Shown: positions 40,255 to 51,150 of the stretch, piece by piece
How positions within the stretch are numbered: the first letter of the stretch is position 1
Layout of the letters: every line of letters starts with the position of its first letter
NCBI GenBank assembly: GCA_022606425.2
Contig: JAHDVF020000883.1
Span: 930,001-994,000 of the forward strand
Source of the DNA: Lepidostoma basale
Taxonomy: Eukaryota > Arthropoda > Insecta > Trichoptera > Lepidostomatidae
Reading direction: 5' to 3'
DNA: 64,000 nt
The notes under the pieces: generated by a model
What the model was told of the DNA's origin: nothing
Seen by the model: only the letters and a program-made list of their open reading frames with translations
The model's database searches: none
Translations under genes and position numbers: made by a program

Positions 40255-40690
40255 TGAAATATACATCGTTTCTTAGACGAATGTGTGAAAAATCTGTGCA
40301 TGATAGAGTGCCGAATGAAAATATAAGACGTGAATGCCGTGCGTATAAACAGTGCGCAGTATTGATAAATAATATAAATACGAATAAAATATTGAAAGGA
40401 TCATTAAGATGGTTTGGGCCCATGGAAGGAATGCTAAAAAAGTATATGTTAATGATGTAAAAATAGCTAGAACTAGAGGAAGACCGAGGAAAATGTGACA
40501 CGATCAAATAAATCAAATATTGAATGTTGGTCACGTAAAGAGTCGGAGAAATCTACGTGCGTGCATGACAATATGTAGGTATGAATATAGAGGAATCGAG
40601 AGAAGTATGTCAGGACAGAACAGTGTGGCGGTCCATTCTTTCTGCCTACCCCTCCTGGGAGACGGTATGATGGTTAGTTAGTTAGTTAGT
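40255..40690 (+). mobile_element. RTE-like LINE fragment with TTAG tail
   Basis: Decayed frame: [20 protein letters not shown], then [13 protein letters not shown], ending CTACCCCTCCTGGGAGACGG and ATGGTTAGTTAGTTAGTTAG. Deletions around the centre. Confidence 0.7.
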
Positions 40691-40744
40691 TATGAAATGA
40701 AGAGTCGACGTGCGTATATGACTGAATGTAGAGGAATCTAGAGA

Positions 40745-41350
40745 GGAGTGTTAGGATATATAGCGCTGGTTGGTAGTAACTTGGAGTACCTCTATCGTAG
40801 CTCTATCATTTGGGACCCCAGAGAAAGAACAGTCATCTCGGAACTGGAAAGGATCCAGAAACGATTTTTAAGGTATTTATACCTCAGAGAGTATAACAAT
40901 TATCCTTTTTTGTACCCCTCATTGTTTCTCTCAGGAGTGTTGGGTTTCAACACTCTTTTAAAAGCATTTTTTTAAGCTATTATCCGAAGGTATTTTCAAT
41001 CCAGGAATACTGAAGGAGCTAAATCTGTACGTTCCCCATAGTTATAGCAGAGCAAGAGCATATTATTTTATGCCCCAAATTGCCGCACAGAGGCCCTTCG
41101 AGGTTCTCCAGTATTGAAAGCGATTCGTCTCTTAAATGAGGTTGCAAAAGAGATAGACCTCTTTGGATGCAATTATGGCGAATTCGTAAATACCCTTACG
41201 ATAAAGGCAGCAAGCAAATAACTGGCTTTTCCTATTCATAAGGTTCTACGTATATTCCTTTGATATTCTTTTTTTTCACCCTTTACATCGATTTGGCTCG
41301 CGCTGTAATGATGTAAGGAGATTTTTCAACAAAATAATAATAATAATAAT
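40745..41350 (+). mobile_element. LINE fragment, group G6, with AAT-repeat tail
   Basis: The frame reads LEYLYRSSIIWDPRERTVIS, ELERIQKRFLRYLYLREYNN and then, shifted, LRCPKLPHRGPSRFSSIESD-like and EIDLFGCNYGEFVNTLTIKA. The 3' UTR has TACATCGATTTGGCTCGCGC, GTAATGATGTAAGGAG and ends in (AAT)n. A sister copy occupies 50395-51150. Confidence 0.68.
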
Positions 41351-42060
41351 AATATATAAGGCGGCCCATTCTCTCGTCTACCCCTTCGTACTTTTATTCG
41401 TGCGTGGGCAAAACTTTTTATTGAAATGGATGTGTAATTTATTTCCACCCCTATGTCTTCTCGTGCCGTGTTCTTGTTTCTATAAATTATTTGGCATTAT
41501 TTGTTAAAAACTGTCTTTGTTTTTGGTTGTGTTATTATTGCTATCATGATTACTTTGATGGTTATAAATAAATGATTATTATTATCTTTGTCTTTGGTTA
41601 TGTTATTATATTATTATGGTATTATTGCTATTATAATTATTGTGATAATTATGAATAATGTGTTAATAATTATGAATAATGATTGTTACAATAGTTTTGT
41701 GCATTTTAGTTTTATTTTCTGTTTCTGCACCCCTGAGTTGCTGCTCATGGATGTTGCCACTGGCTCCTGTTCATTGGTCTACACTGCCCCTTGGTGGGTG
41801 TGTTCTGATCTACTTTTCTCTTTATAATGTGTCTTTTATATGTACTGTTTTTTTTAATTCATTTGTGCTCTTTCTAAAACCCGTCCTCCATCCATTCCAA
41901 TTTATTCATTCTTACTTAACATCTTCCCGCCTCCCTCATACACCATCTTCTTCCTGTTTTAAAATTTAGTTTGTTATATATTTGTCCTATTGTGTATTGT
42001 GAATTAATGTGTGTTTTATATAATTTTAATGTGTTTTTTTTTGTTTTACTAATTTAAGGT
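41351..42060. other. Unrecognised AT-rich sequence
   Basis: AAT/ATT-rich, low complexity in places. Short frames without family features. Nothing supported. Confidence 0.3.
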
Positions 42061-42320
42061 GTGCTTTATATAATATTTACTTCTGATTTTATTTAATAAT
42101 AAAGAGATGTGAGGCCGCGCGGGAGATATACGAGTATAAGGTTAAAAGAATAGATTAAATGTGGTCTGTCACCCTTTTGATTGATGATAAGAAAAGGCTA
42201 AATTAAATTAACGTAAGTCCCGGATGGACAAGGAACAGGCCTAGATAGTGCAGCGAGACTGACGAAAGGGCGTCGCTGCGTCCTATAACAGTCTCGGGTG
42301 GTAGTGGGAACCTTATATAC
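42061..42320. repeat. Mariner-free copy of the 9511-10250 repeat
   Basis: Nearly identical to the two flanks of the mariner at 9576-10058. At the matching point it has GAGATATACGAGTATAAGG instead of the 483-bp element, which looks like a pre-insertion or post-excision site with four residual bases CGAG. Confidence 0.75.
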
Positions 42321-42549
42321 CCCTTCGGAGAAACGGCGTGATGGTTTGTTGTAGTGTGATTTACTAAAATTTTAACAGCTGAAAAGGACATTTGTGTAAT
42401 GCTGTCAAATAGTCCTTAAATTATATTTTGACAGCCCTATTGCGGGGTTCAAGAACCTATCCATACCGTGTGAATCCCTGTTAACCCTTTCAATAAAGAA
42501 ATCGATTAATATATACAATTTTCTTACATTCATAGTTTTATTTTCATAG

Positions 42550-43050
42550 TGTAAAATGTCCTTAAAGAGTATTGTTTCTTCTGCTCTGCTAGCCTTCTTC
42601 CCTCCACTGCTGGATATAGGCCTCTTCCAATTTCTTCCACTCGTCTCTATCCTGCCCCTTCCTATCCAAGATTTTCCAACCCTTTTAACAAAATCATCGA
42701 TCCATCTCATCGGTGGCCTTCCGACACTTCGCCTATTTTCCCATGGTATCCAACTGAGTATCCTGGGTGCCCATCTGTTGCCACCCTGTCTAGCCAAGTG
42801 TCCAGCCCATTGCCATTTCAATTTTGCCACTCGGTCCATGACGTCAGCAACCCTGGTGCGGCGTCTGATTTCTTCATTCCTTATGCGGTCACGCAAGCTC
42901 ACACCATGTATCTGTCTTTCCATGGAACTCTGTGTACACTTGAGCCTGTGGACACTTTTTGCTGTAAGAGTTGTCGTCTCTAGTCCGTATGTCATCATGG
43001 GCAGTATACACATGTCGTAGACCTTTCTTTTGATACACACCGGTATTTCA
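42550..43050 (-). mobile_element. LINE fragment, group G3
   Basis: Minus-strand frame: [79 protein letters not shown], then a slipped frame of the C-terminal end. A diverged relative of 8245-8783. No catalytic core. Confidence 0.72.
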
Positions 43051-43089
43051 TCATTTTCAAAGACATGTCTTACTGTATAGTTTACTAAA

Positions 43090-43385
43090 AACTAACTAAC
43101 TAACCATCACGCCGTCTCCCCGAAGGGGTAGGCAGAAATAATGGACTGCCACACTTTTCTTTCCTGACATATTTCTCTCGCATCCTCCACATTCATACAT
43201 CGTGTCATGCTTGCGTGTCGATTTCTCTGATTCCCCACGTGGCCGACATTCAATATTTGATTAATTTAATCGTGCCACGTTTTCCTCAGGCTTCCTCTAT
43301 TTCTAGTTCCATTTACATCGTTAACATATATTTTTTTACCATTCTTTCTACATTCATTCTTTCCATGTGTCCAAACCATCTTCAA
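43090..43385 (-). mobile_element. RTE-like LINE, 3' end
   Basis: AACTAACTAACTAACCATCA (tail plus end of frame), CCGAAGGGGTAGGCAGAAAT and GGCCGACATTCAATATTTGA in reverse. Ends abruptly at AAACCATCTT. Confidence 0.7.
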
Positions 43386-43404
43386 ATCAGATATTATAAA
43401 CAAA

Positions 43405-43690
43405 AATTATAGTTTAAGGCATCTATTGAGAACAGGTAAAATACGAAAAATATATAATACCAGGATTGCATGAGAGATGGTTCGACATTAGGAATACATA
43501 ATACTCTCCAAAGTCAAGAGTATTTGTCTTCTTAACGCACCTACTTTCACGAATATGTAATACGTCGATCTCCGAAGCAATCATGTTCAGGAGTTTGATT
43601 GCTGTCCCCACCGGCATCACCAGAGGCAGTTTGGTTCTGCATAATGGGAGATAAATCAGTCTGTGCTGACACTGTCGAAGTTAGCCATTC
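43405..43690 (-). mobile_element. LINE fragment, group G6, 3' portion
   Basis: Reverse reading gives LPLVMPVGTAIKLLNMIASE and IDVLHIRESRCVKKTN, as in TPVGRAINLLNVVSSEIDVF of 2543-2770. Frameshifted. Confidence 0.6.
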
Positions 43691-43964
43691 GGAACATAAA
43701 GATGGATTGCCTCCAAGATGACAGAATTCTTAAAGAATCCCCTGATAAGTCTGGAGAAATAGGTAAGTGTGCACCCATCACTCCTTGTCTGTGTTATGTA
43801 CCTAACCACCCATTCTCACGAATCACTTTCTTACATCTCTATATTTTGAATCAAGATTTGTTTATATTATATTAAGTAAACATTTAGGGATTCAGAGATG
43901 CATTAATTGATCTGTTCCCACGTCTCCGTCTGACGACTCATTGAAGGTTTGTTTATAACAAAAC

Positions 43965-44480
43965 AAACAAACCATCACGCCGTTTCCCTGCAGGGGTAGG
44001 CAGAGAGAATGGACCGCCACACTACTCTATCCTGGCACACCTCTCCAGCTTCCTCCACATTCATACATCGAGTCATACACGCACGTCGATTCTTCCGGCT
44101 TCTGACATGACCATCTTTTAATATTTGATTAATTTGGTCATGCAATGTTTTCCTCAGTCTACCTCGACTCCTTACTCCATTTACATTGTTAACGTATACT
44201 TTTTTAACCATTCTTTCTTCACCCATGCGCTCCATATGTCCGAACCAACGCAGCGAACCTTTCATAATTTTGTTCATAATACCTTCTTTCGCTCTACATT
44301 CCTTCCTTATATCACCATTTGAGATTCGTCACACATACGTCTTAGGGACCTCATCTCTACCGCATTTATTCTGCTCTCATCTTTCTTCTGCCAGTTCCAT
44401 GCTTCGCTTCCATACATAAGGGTTGGAACCAGAACTCCATTGTGAACGGTCATTTTCGCTTTCATTGATAAATTCTTGTT
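43965..44480 (-). mobile_element. RTE-like LINE, subgroup C, GTTT-type tail
   Basis: Reverse frames: [38 protein letters not shown], then [35 protein letters not shown], ending SAYPCRETA and stop. The 3' tail is ACAAAACAAACAAACC, i.e. a GTTT repeat on the element strand, rather than the TTAG of subgroups A and B. A deletion lies near 44320. Confidence 0.8.
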
Positions 44481-44552
44481 TATATTATTAATATTTTTGT
44501 AAACATAAGGGCTCGAACGCGAAAATGTTTTAATTGATCTGTTCCCACAGGT

Positions 44553-45241
44553 ACATGTGTCATCGAACAAAGAAATGCACACTATTTAAGCGGAACCGCA
44601 TCGTAGATTAAACCACAACCTAGCACCCCCCCAGAACCGCCATAGACAAACCTCCGTCACCACCCCTCACCCTCCCTACACCCCACTCCACTAAAATATA
44701 ACACCCTCAAATCCCATCAATGACAACTCCAACAGGTGAGGGAGCAATAGCCCTCGGGCTGACTCTCCCGGCAACACAGACCAATGATGATGATGATGAT
44801 GGATTAAATCAGATACAATTGCAACTCCTTAATAGTAACACGTCTAGATACAATTGCAAACCCTTAATAGTAACACGTCTAGATACAATTGCAACTCCTT
44901 AATAGTAACACGTCTAGATACAATTGCAACTCCTTAATAGTAACACGTCTAGATACAATTGCAAACCCTTAATAGTAACACGTCTAGATACAATTGCAAC
45001 TCCTTAATAGTAACACGTCTAGATACAATTGCAAACCCTTAATAGTAACACGTCTAGATACAATTGCAAACCCTTAATAGTAACAAGTCTAGATACAATT
45101 GCAACTCCTTACTTGTAACACTTCTTTATACCTATGTAATTTCTTGTTTGTAAAATCGTCTTAAATAAAGTTCTATACTTAAAAATGTAATCGTGTTGGA
45201 AGTTATTCCATCCCAAAAATCCTCACCCGAAGGATAAAACA
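44553..45241 (+). mobile_element. Possible LTR containing a minisatellite
   Basis: Upstream of the 35-bp repeats lies a C-rich tract; downstream come AATAAA (about 45164) and ...GGATAAAACA, followed by TTGGTGGCAAAGTGGTGAG, which resembles a primer-binding site opening TGGTGGC. This order suggests an LTR 3' end and the start of an internal region. The 5' edge is a guess and no second LTR was found. Confidence 0.3.
44811..45125 (+). repeat. 35-bp minisatellite, exactly nine units
   Basis: Unit AGATACAATTGCAACTCCTT then AATAGTAACACGTCT, 9 x 35 = 315 bp. Two variants differ at CT/AC (GCAACTCCTT, GCAAACCCTT) in the order CT, AC, CT, CT, AC, CT, AC, AC, CT. The last unit is slightly diverged. Head-to-tail without spacers. 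Preceded by (GAT)n at about 44775. Confidence 0.95.
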
Positions 45242-45329
45242 TAAAATTGGTGGCAAAGTGGTGAGATTATTTAAAAACATAAAATCTGTAGACTATTGGT
45301 CCGCAGCATGCCCAAGAGGAATGCAGTTC

Positions 45330-45525
45330 TTCAGCAATCTTAATGATCCTTTAATTATTTTGTTCATTACACCATCATTCGCACCGCATTCACTTCTTAT
45401 ATTTTCATTCGACACTCTATCATACACAGAGTATCCACACATTCGTTTAAGGGATCTCATTTATACTGCATTTATTCTTCTTTCATCCTTCTTTTGCCAG
45501 TTTCACGCTTCTCTATTTTCGTATA
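45330..45525 (-). mobile_element. RTE-like fragment, subgroup B
   Basis: AATCTTAATGATCCTTTAAT through CATACACAGAGTATCCACAC and TTTGCCAGTTTCACGCTTCT, colinear with 49060-49220. No complete frame. Confidence 0.65.
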
Positions 45526-45834
45526 ACTGGAGTTTGGCGTTGAAAGGGTTTGAGAGGATCGGGTTTTTTCGCGTAAATAAATAAAAACCAAGTTTAAAAC
45601 AAGTTCCACATAGTTCCACCGCTTCTTCTGCATTAGGACTGTATGATCTAACTGCATTGCCTGTTCGAAACCCGAAGGAAGAAGACGTTCCTGTATAGAA
45701 CGAGTTCAAAATTGTTAAAAAATTGTTAGAATTTTAAATTTGAATACGTTCCAACTGACAGCTGCTCCCGAAGGTAACATTTTAATATTATACCTAATAT
45801 TAAATAAAGCATAAAATAAAGTTTTTTTAAACTA

Positions 45835-46140
45835 ACAAACAAACAAACCATCACGCCGTTTCCGCGAAGGGGTAGGCAGAGAGAATTACAAACCTCTCTA
45901 GCTTCCTCCACATTCATACAACGTTGATTCCTCCGACTTCTAACATGACCAACTTTTAAAATTTGATTAATTTGGTCACGCCATGTTTTCCTCGGTCTGC
46001 CTCGACTCCGTACCCCATTTACATCATTAACGTATACTTTCTTAACCATTCTTTCTCCATCCATGCGTTCCATATGTCCGAACCAACGCAGCGATCCTTT
46101 CATAATTTTGTGAATAATACCTTCTTCCGCTCTACATTCC
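45835..46140 (-). mobile_element. RTE-like LINE, subgroup C, 3' end
   Basis: GTTT-type tail (AACAAACAAACAAACC), then reverse frame [39 protein letters not shown] and NQILKVGHVRSRRNQ. The last exon-like block [10 protein letters not shown] is missing through a deletion near 45885. Confidence 0.72.
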
Positions 46141-46219
46141 TTTGGTCAGTTAAACCAATATTGGTCAGTTTCGACAGTAATAATGGCGAATAATCAAAAT
46201 TATGGCGATCTTGCGAAGT

Positions 46220-46560
46220 TTATTCTTCTTCTTCTTCGATGGCATTAAAGCCTATATCGAGCCTTGGCCTACAGGATTCTTCGCCTCCAACTCCTCCTGT
46301 CCTCCACTTCGACCCTCCAATCTGACACTCGTAACAATTTCGCCCCATTTCTCCCAACTTCATTCTCCCATCGCAGCCTTGGTCTTCCAATTGGTCTTCT
46401 ACCACCTGGGTGCCACTCCAGCAATCTTTTTGGGGTTCGCGATGACGGCATCTTCTGCACGTGACCCGCCCATCTCAGTCTATTCAGTCTGACCTGTGTG
46501 GAGAGACTAGCTTTGTAAGTGCGTTTGTTTGTGCGAAGATTATAAGATATATATATCAAA
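46220..46560 (-). mobile_element. LINE C-terminal fragment
   Basis: Reverse frame: QVRLNRLRWAGHVQKMPSSR, TPKRLLEWHPGGRRPIGRPR, LRWENEVGRNGAKLLRVSDW and EDRRSWRRRILEEAKTRL-like end in a second frame. The RWAGHV..GRP..RW order is typical of a LINE C-terminus, near group G3. Confidence 0.6.
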
Positions 46561-46599
46561 ATTGTGCTAATAACAAATTTAAATGTTATGTATTGAAAG

Positions 46600-46790
46600 T
46601 AAAGGCGTTAACACTGTGGAATTCCATTTTTAAAACCTTGTAATTGAAAGGAAACTTTGTTAATGTTCCACTGTTTATTTTATTAAATATCTTAATATAA
46701 TAAAAATATTAACCACGACATGTTTCGGAGGAGATCTCCGTCCTCAAGTGTAAATATTTTATATGTAACTAAACTACAATACTGCTCCTC
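46600..46790 (-). mobile_element. Penelope-type 3' hairpin region with hammerhead-like core
   Basis: The reverse complement of 46717-46747 reads TTGAGGA, stem CGGAG..CTCC, then GAAACATGTC. This is one base from the hammerhead box CUGANGA, with GAAA and a GUC cleavage triplet. The upstream tract AGGCGTTAACACTGTGGAAT recurs at 59740-59760. See also 59771-59887 and 63618-63648. Confidence 0.5.
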
Positions 46791-46929
46791 TTATCTTCTC
46801 CTCGGGAATAGACGTTTTTATAAATACAATCCCAACCCTAACTGGTCTTCCATTCCTTGACAATAATGTAAGACTTTATCATAAACCTTAAATCCACCCT
46901 CGCCCACTTTCGGAGACACTCCGAGCCAT

Positions 46930-47040
46930 ACATTTAGCCCCATCATAAAACAACTACCAAATCACATTCCAACAATGTTTCCTACAGACGTAAGAGGAAT
47001 AGCCAATAGAGCTGAACCTCTGTAAGCCAGAAGATCCAAG
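46930..47040 (-). repeat. Short repeat segment shared with 10880-10975 and 17660-17795
   Basis: Reverse orientation of CAGAGGTTCAGCTC...GACGTAAGAGGAATAGCC. Non-coding. Confidence 0.45.
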
Positions 47041-47094
47041 TTCAAGTTCAATAAACAAAGCGAGGCTTATTACATCATTTTATTACAACAACTA

Positions 47095-47570
47095 ACTAAC
47101 TGTTATGCCGTCTTCCCGAAGGGGTAGGCAGACAGAATGGACTACCACACTTTTCAATTCATTTATCTCTCGATTCCTCAACATTCATACATCATGTCAT
47201 GCACGCACGTCGATTTCTCCGAATCCTCACGTGGCCGACATTCAATATTTGATTTATTTGATCGTGCCACGTTTTATTCGGTCTTCTTCTATTTCTAATT
47301 CCATTTACAACTTTACATATCCTTTTTTACCATTCTTTCTTTATTAATTCTTTCTATGTGTCCAAACCATCTAAATGTCTTTTTTTTCATTATTTTGTTC
47401 ATAACACTTTCATTTGCACTGTATTCAATTAATATATTTTCATTTGACACTATCATGCACAGATTTTACATACATTCGTTTAAGAGATTTCATTTCTACT
47501 GCATTTATTCTACTTTCATCCTTCATTTGCTAGTTCATGCTTCGCTTCCATACATAGTTTGTGGATTTAT
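47095..47570 (-). mobile_element. RTE-like LINE, decayed 3' part
   Basis: AACTAACTGTTATGCCGTCT, CCGAAGGGGTAGGCAGACAG and CATCCTTCATTTGCTAGTTC landmarks in reverse order. Many indels; older than the neighbouring plus-strand copy. Confidence 0.65.
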
Positions 47571-47709
47571 TTATTTACTTGAAATAGTACACATGTACAT
47601 AACACATGTTCTAATAAAAACAATGAAACATTCAATTATAATGATTCACATACACATCAATATAAGGTTACACATTGTTTACATATTTATTTAATTCTAT
47701 TCAATTTTT

Positions 47710-48397
47710 GGTGAAAAGGTGAAAACTTGGAACAAGTAGTTGAGTTTGTGTATTTAGGTAGTATGTTTACAAGAGATGGGAGAGTGGAGAGGGATATTGA
47801 AAGAAGGGTTGGGGCAGGCAACAAAGTGAATGGTGCACTTAAAGTTGTCATCGCAAACAAAAACCTATCCAAAAAAGCTAGAATGGCAGTGCACAATGGT
47901 GTTCTTCTACCGACCCTTATGTATGGAAGCGAAGCATGGAACTGGCAAAGGAAGGATGAAAGTAGAATAAATGCAGTAGAAATGAGATCTCTTAGACGAA
48001 TGTGTGATATTCTGTGTATGATAGAGTGTCGAATGAAAATATAAGAACGGAATGCGGTGCGAATGATGGTGTCATGAACAAAATAATGAAAGGATCATTA
48101 AGATGGTTTGGACATATGGAAAGAATGAATGAAGAAAGAATGGTAAAAAAATTATATGTTAATGATGTAAATGGTACCAGAAATAGAGGAAGACCAAGGA
48201 AAACGTGGCACGATCAAATAAATCAAATATTGAATGTCGGCCATGTGAGGAGTCAGAGAAATCGACGCGCGTGCATGACACGATGTATGAATGTTGAGGA
48301 AGCGAGAGAAATATGTCAGGAAGGAAAGGTGTGGCAGTTCATTCTTTCTGCCTACCCCTTCGGGGAGACGGCGTGATGGTTAGTTAGTTAGTTAGTT
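47710..48397 (+). mobile_element. Young RTE-like LINE insertion, subgroup B
   Basis: Flanked by the 11-bp direct repeat ATTCAATTTTT (47699-47709, 48398-48408). The frame reads [34 protein letters not shown] text, SLRRMC; one missing base near 48006 moves to a second frame with [36 protein letters not shown] and SAYPFGETA, then (TTAG)n. Nearly identical to 16778-17460. Confidence 0.9.
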
Positions 48398-48408
48398 ATT
48401 CAATTTTT

Positions 48409-48780
48409 TTTTATGTTCTTCACATTTTTGACATCTTCCGGTATATCTTCATAAATTTTAAATGCTTTATACAAATGATGATTCTAGATTTGTTTTTTTT
48501 TCTGAATGGGAGCCTTATTTTCTTTTTCTTTCTTGTATCATATTGATGTTCATGTTGGCTACTTTTTATCTTCCTTAATAATTCTTGGGAGGTATGCCCA
48601 TTAAGGGGTTAGGGACAGTCAAAGGTATGAAAAAACAAGTATTTTCAGTATTTTTTTTTGTCAGTAATTTAATTTGTTTCATTAAATCAACAATAATAAA
48701 TTATTATATTTTGTTTAAACTTGATTAATCCCGAATTTGAAAAAAAAAAGAAGTTATCGCCATATTTGTTGGGCCCTGTT
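48409..48780. other. Nothing recognised
   Basis: AT-rich spacer between two RTE copies; no gene or repeat identified. Confidence 0.3.
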
Positions 48781-48781
48781 C

Positions 48782-49881
48782 CACCATCACGCCGTCTCCC
48801 CGAAGGGGTAGGCAGAAAGAATGGACTGCCACACTTTTCTATCCTGACATATTTCTCTCCCTTCCTCAAAATTCATACATCGTGTCATGCACGCGCGTTG
48901 ATTTCTCTGACTCCTCACATGGCCGACATTCAATATTTGATTTATTTGATCGTGCCACGTTTTCTTCGGTCTTCCTCTATTTCTGGTTCTATTTACATCG
49001 TAATCATATACTTTTTTACCATTCTTTCTTCATTCATTCTTTCAATGTGTCCAAACCATCTTAATGATCCTTTCATTTTTTTGTTCATAACACCATCATT
49101 CGCACCGCATTCACGTCTTATATTTTCATTCGACACTCTATCATACACAGAGTATCTACACATTCGTTTAAGAGATCTCATTTCTACTGCATTTATTCTA
49201 CTTTCATCCTTCCTTTGCCAGTTCCATGCTTCGCTTCCATACATAAGGGTCGGTAGAAGAACACCATTGTGCACTGCCATTCTAGCTTTTTTGGATAGGT
49301 TTTTGTTTGCGATGACAACTTTAAGTGCACCATTCACTTTGTTGTCTGCCCCAACCCTTCTTTCAATATCCCTCTCCACTCGCCCATCTCTTGTAAACAT
49401 ACTACCTAAATACACGAACTCAACTACTTGCTCCAAATTTTCACCATTCACGCTAATGTTGCAGACTGTCGTGGTTTCTTCCTTTTCAAAAATCATTACC
49501 TTGACTTATTAACATTCATCATCAGATCATTTCGCATGCATACCTCATACATACAATTCACCAGGACTTGTAGTTCATGCTCGTTGTCTGCAAGTAGGAC
49601 AGCGTCACCCGCATACAAGAGACAGCTTACTGACACTCCGCTCATTTTGGCACCTACATCCAGCCCTTTCAGCTCTTTCATACATTTGTCCATATACTCG
49701 TACAGATTAAATAACCACGGGGACATTACGCAACCCTGTTTGACACCTTTATTGATATCAAACCAGGTTGTAAGATCTCCATTTACTCTGACATTAGCAG
49801 TGCTTTCCGTGTATAGCGACTTAATTGCCGTGATCAGTTTTGTACTTATTCCATATTCAGACAATATTTTCCACAACTTTA
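48782..49881 (-). mobile_element. RTE-like LINE, subgroup B, with YADD-region variant
   Basis: Reverse frames: [40 protein letters not shown] (with a two-residue insertion), [16 protein letters not shown], where the catalytic YADD is mutated to YAGD; then [20 protein letters not shown] and [16 protein letters not shown]. Further frameshifts before the 3' end CATCACGCC. No TTAG tail remains. Dead by both frameshift and active-site change. Confidence 0.85.
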
Positions 49882-49884
49882 TTC

Positions 49885-50125
49885 TTTAATCTTTATTAAT
49901 TTTTAATACCATTGATATTACTCCTTGGTGTTAATGTTTTTATTTAAAAAAAAACTGTTTTAAAACACAATTTTTCTGCATGGCATAAGTAGGTTAAATA
50001 AATCTATTAGCAAGGTCAAAATACAGTTAGAAATAATTTAAATATTTGCGTTCCATTTGACGTTTTCCTTGTTTTCAAATTCGGAACTTGTTTTTTTTTC
50101 GAACGGTAAAATGGCATTATTTTTT
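49885..50125. other. Nothing recognised
   Basis: AT-rich spacer without gene or clear repeat. Confidence 0.3.
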
Positions 50126-50129
50126 CTTA

Positions 50130-50320
50130 ACTAACTAACTAACCATCACGCCGTCTCACTGAAGGGGTAAGCAGAAATAATGGACCGCCACAGTGTTCTT
50201 TCCTGATCCTTTTCTCGCTTCCTCAACATTCATACATCTTGACATGGACGCACGTCGTTTTTATTGATTTGATGCCACGTTTTCTTCGGTCTTACTCTAT
50301 TTCTAGTTCCGTTTATGTCT
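50130..50320 (-). mobile_element. RTE-like 3' end fragment
   Basis: TAACTAACTAACTAACCATC tail, GGGTAAGCAGAAATAATGGA and CACGTTTTCTTCGGTCTTAC in reverse order; deletions inside. Confidence 0.65.
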
Positions 50321-50329
50321 TATACTTGA

Positions 50330-50400
50330 CAGCCTTTGTGGTAGAGTGCCAAGAGCTATGACTTCCACACCGAAGGTCCCGACTTCGATTCCCGGATGCC
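50330..50400 (+). mobile_element. tRNA-derived SINE head
   Basis: AGCCTTTGTGGTAGAGTGCC has an A-box-like TGTGGTAGAGTGC, and GGTCCCGACTTCGATTCCCG has a B-box-like TTCGATTCC at the expected spacing of about 40 bp. A T-arm-like stem CCGACTTCGATTCCCGG is possible. A cloverleaf with a sound anticodon arm cannot be drawn, so a SINE head rather than a functional tRNA gene. The same B-box tract is at 15075-15140. It abuts a G6 LINE 3' end. Confidence 0.55.
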
Positions 50401-51150
50401 CCAAATTGTCGCACAGAGGCCCTTCGAAGTTCTCATGTATTGAAAGCGATTCGTCTTTTAAATGAGGTTGCAAAAGAGATAGACCTCTTTGGATGCAATT
50501 ATGGCGAATTCGTGAATACCCTTACGATAAAGGCAGCAAGGAAATAACTGGCATATTTCTATTCATAAGGTTTGGTCTTTCTTCTTAAAGTGCCCTGTCA
50601 GGTCCCCCCGACGTTGGCGATTACTCTGTTAAACTCTTCCCTATCCTGCGCTGTCCTGAATAGCTCCTCCACAGTTCCGATTCCCGTCCATTCCCTCACA
50701 TTGCGCAGCCAAGAGATCTGTTTTCTCCCTGCCCCCCTGCGGCCCTCTATTTTTCCCTTCAAAATTAGATACAGCAGGCGATATTTCTCTCCTCGTAGAA
50801 CGTGATCCAGATATGAAATCTTGCGGACTTTGATCAATGTCAGCATCTATTTACTCCTGCACGATTCAGGACTTCTGTGTTCGTCACTCTGTCTGTCCAT
50901 GGGATCCTGAACATTCTTCGGTGAAGCCACATTTCAAATGCCTCTAGCCGGTTCATTGAATTTACTTTCAATGTCCATGTCTCACACCCATATAACAGAA
51001 CAGACCACACATAACACCTTAACATCCTCTGTCTTGGTTTTAAGTTGACAATTATTTCCGTTGATATTCTTTTATTCACCCTTTACATCGAATTGGCTTG
51101 CACTGTAATGATGTAAGGAGTTTTTTCAACAAAATAATAATAATAATAAT
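50395..51150 (+). mobile_element. LINE fragment, group G6 3' end, split by a G4 LINE
   Basis: 50395-50570 matches 41075-41245 (CCCCAAATTGTCGCACAGAG, TGAAAGCGATTCGTCTT, GATAAAGGCAGCAAG). After a gap, 51057-51150 continues TTGATATTCTTTTATTCACC and GTAATGATGTAAGGAG with an (AAT)n tail. The intervening 50571-51056 is a minus-strand G4 LINE. Confidence 0.65.
50571..51056 (-). mobile_element. LINE fragment, group G4, best copy
   Basis: Reverse frames: LKPRQRMLRCYVWSVLLYGC, ETWTLKVNSMNRLEAFEMWL, HRRMFRIPWTDRVTNTEVLN; then VRKISYLDHVLRGEKYRLLY, EGRRGAGRKQISWLRNVREW, GTVEELFRTAQDREEFNRVI, ending NVGGT. One frameshift. Inserted in a G6 LINE; it defines the group for 15520, 35145, 53545 and 59970. Confidence 0.72.

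Noticed and set aside
44811..45125. CRISPR-like array
   Set aside because: Units are head-to-tail without spacers in a eukaryotic genome; it is a minisatellite.
50330..50400. Functional tRNA gene
   Set aside because: A- and B-box-like motifs are present but no sound acceptor and anticodon stems can be drawn; it adjoins LINE sequence, so a SINE head is more likely.
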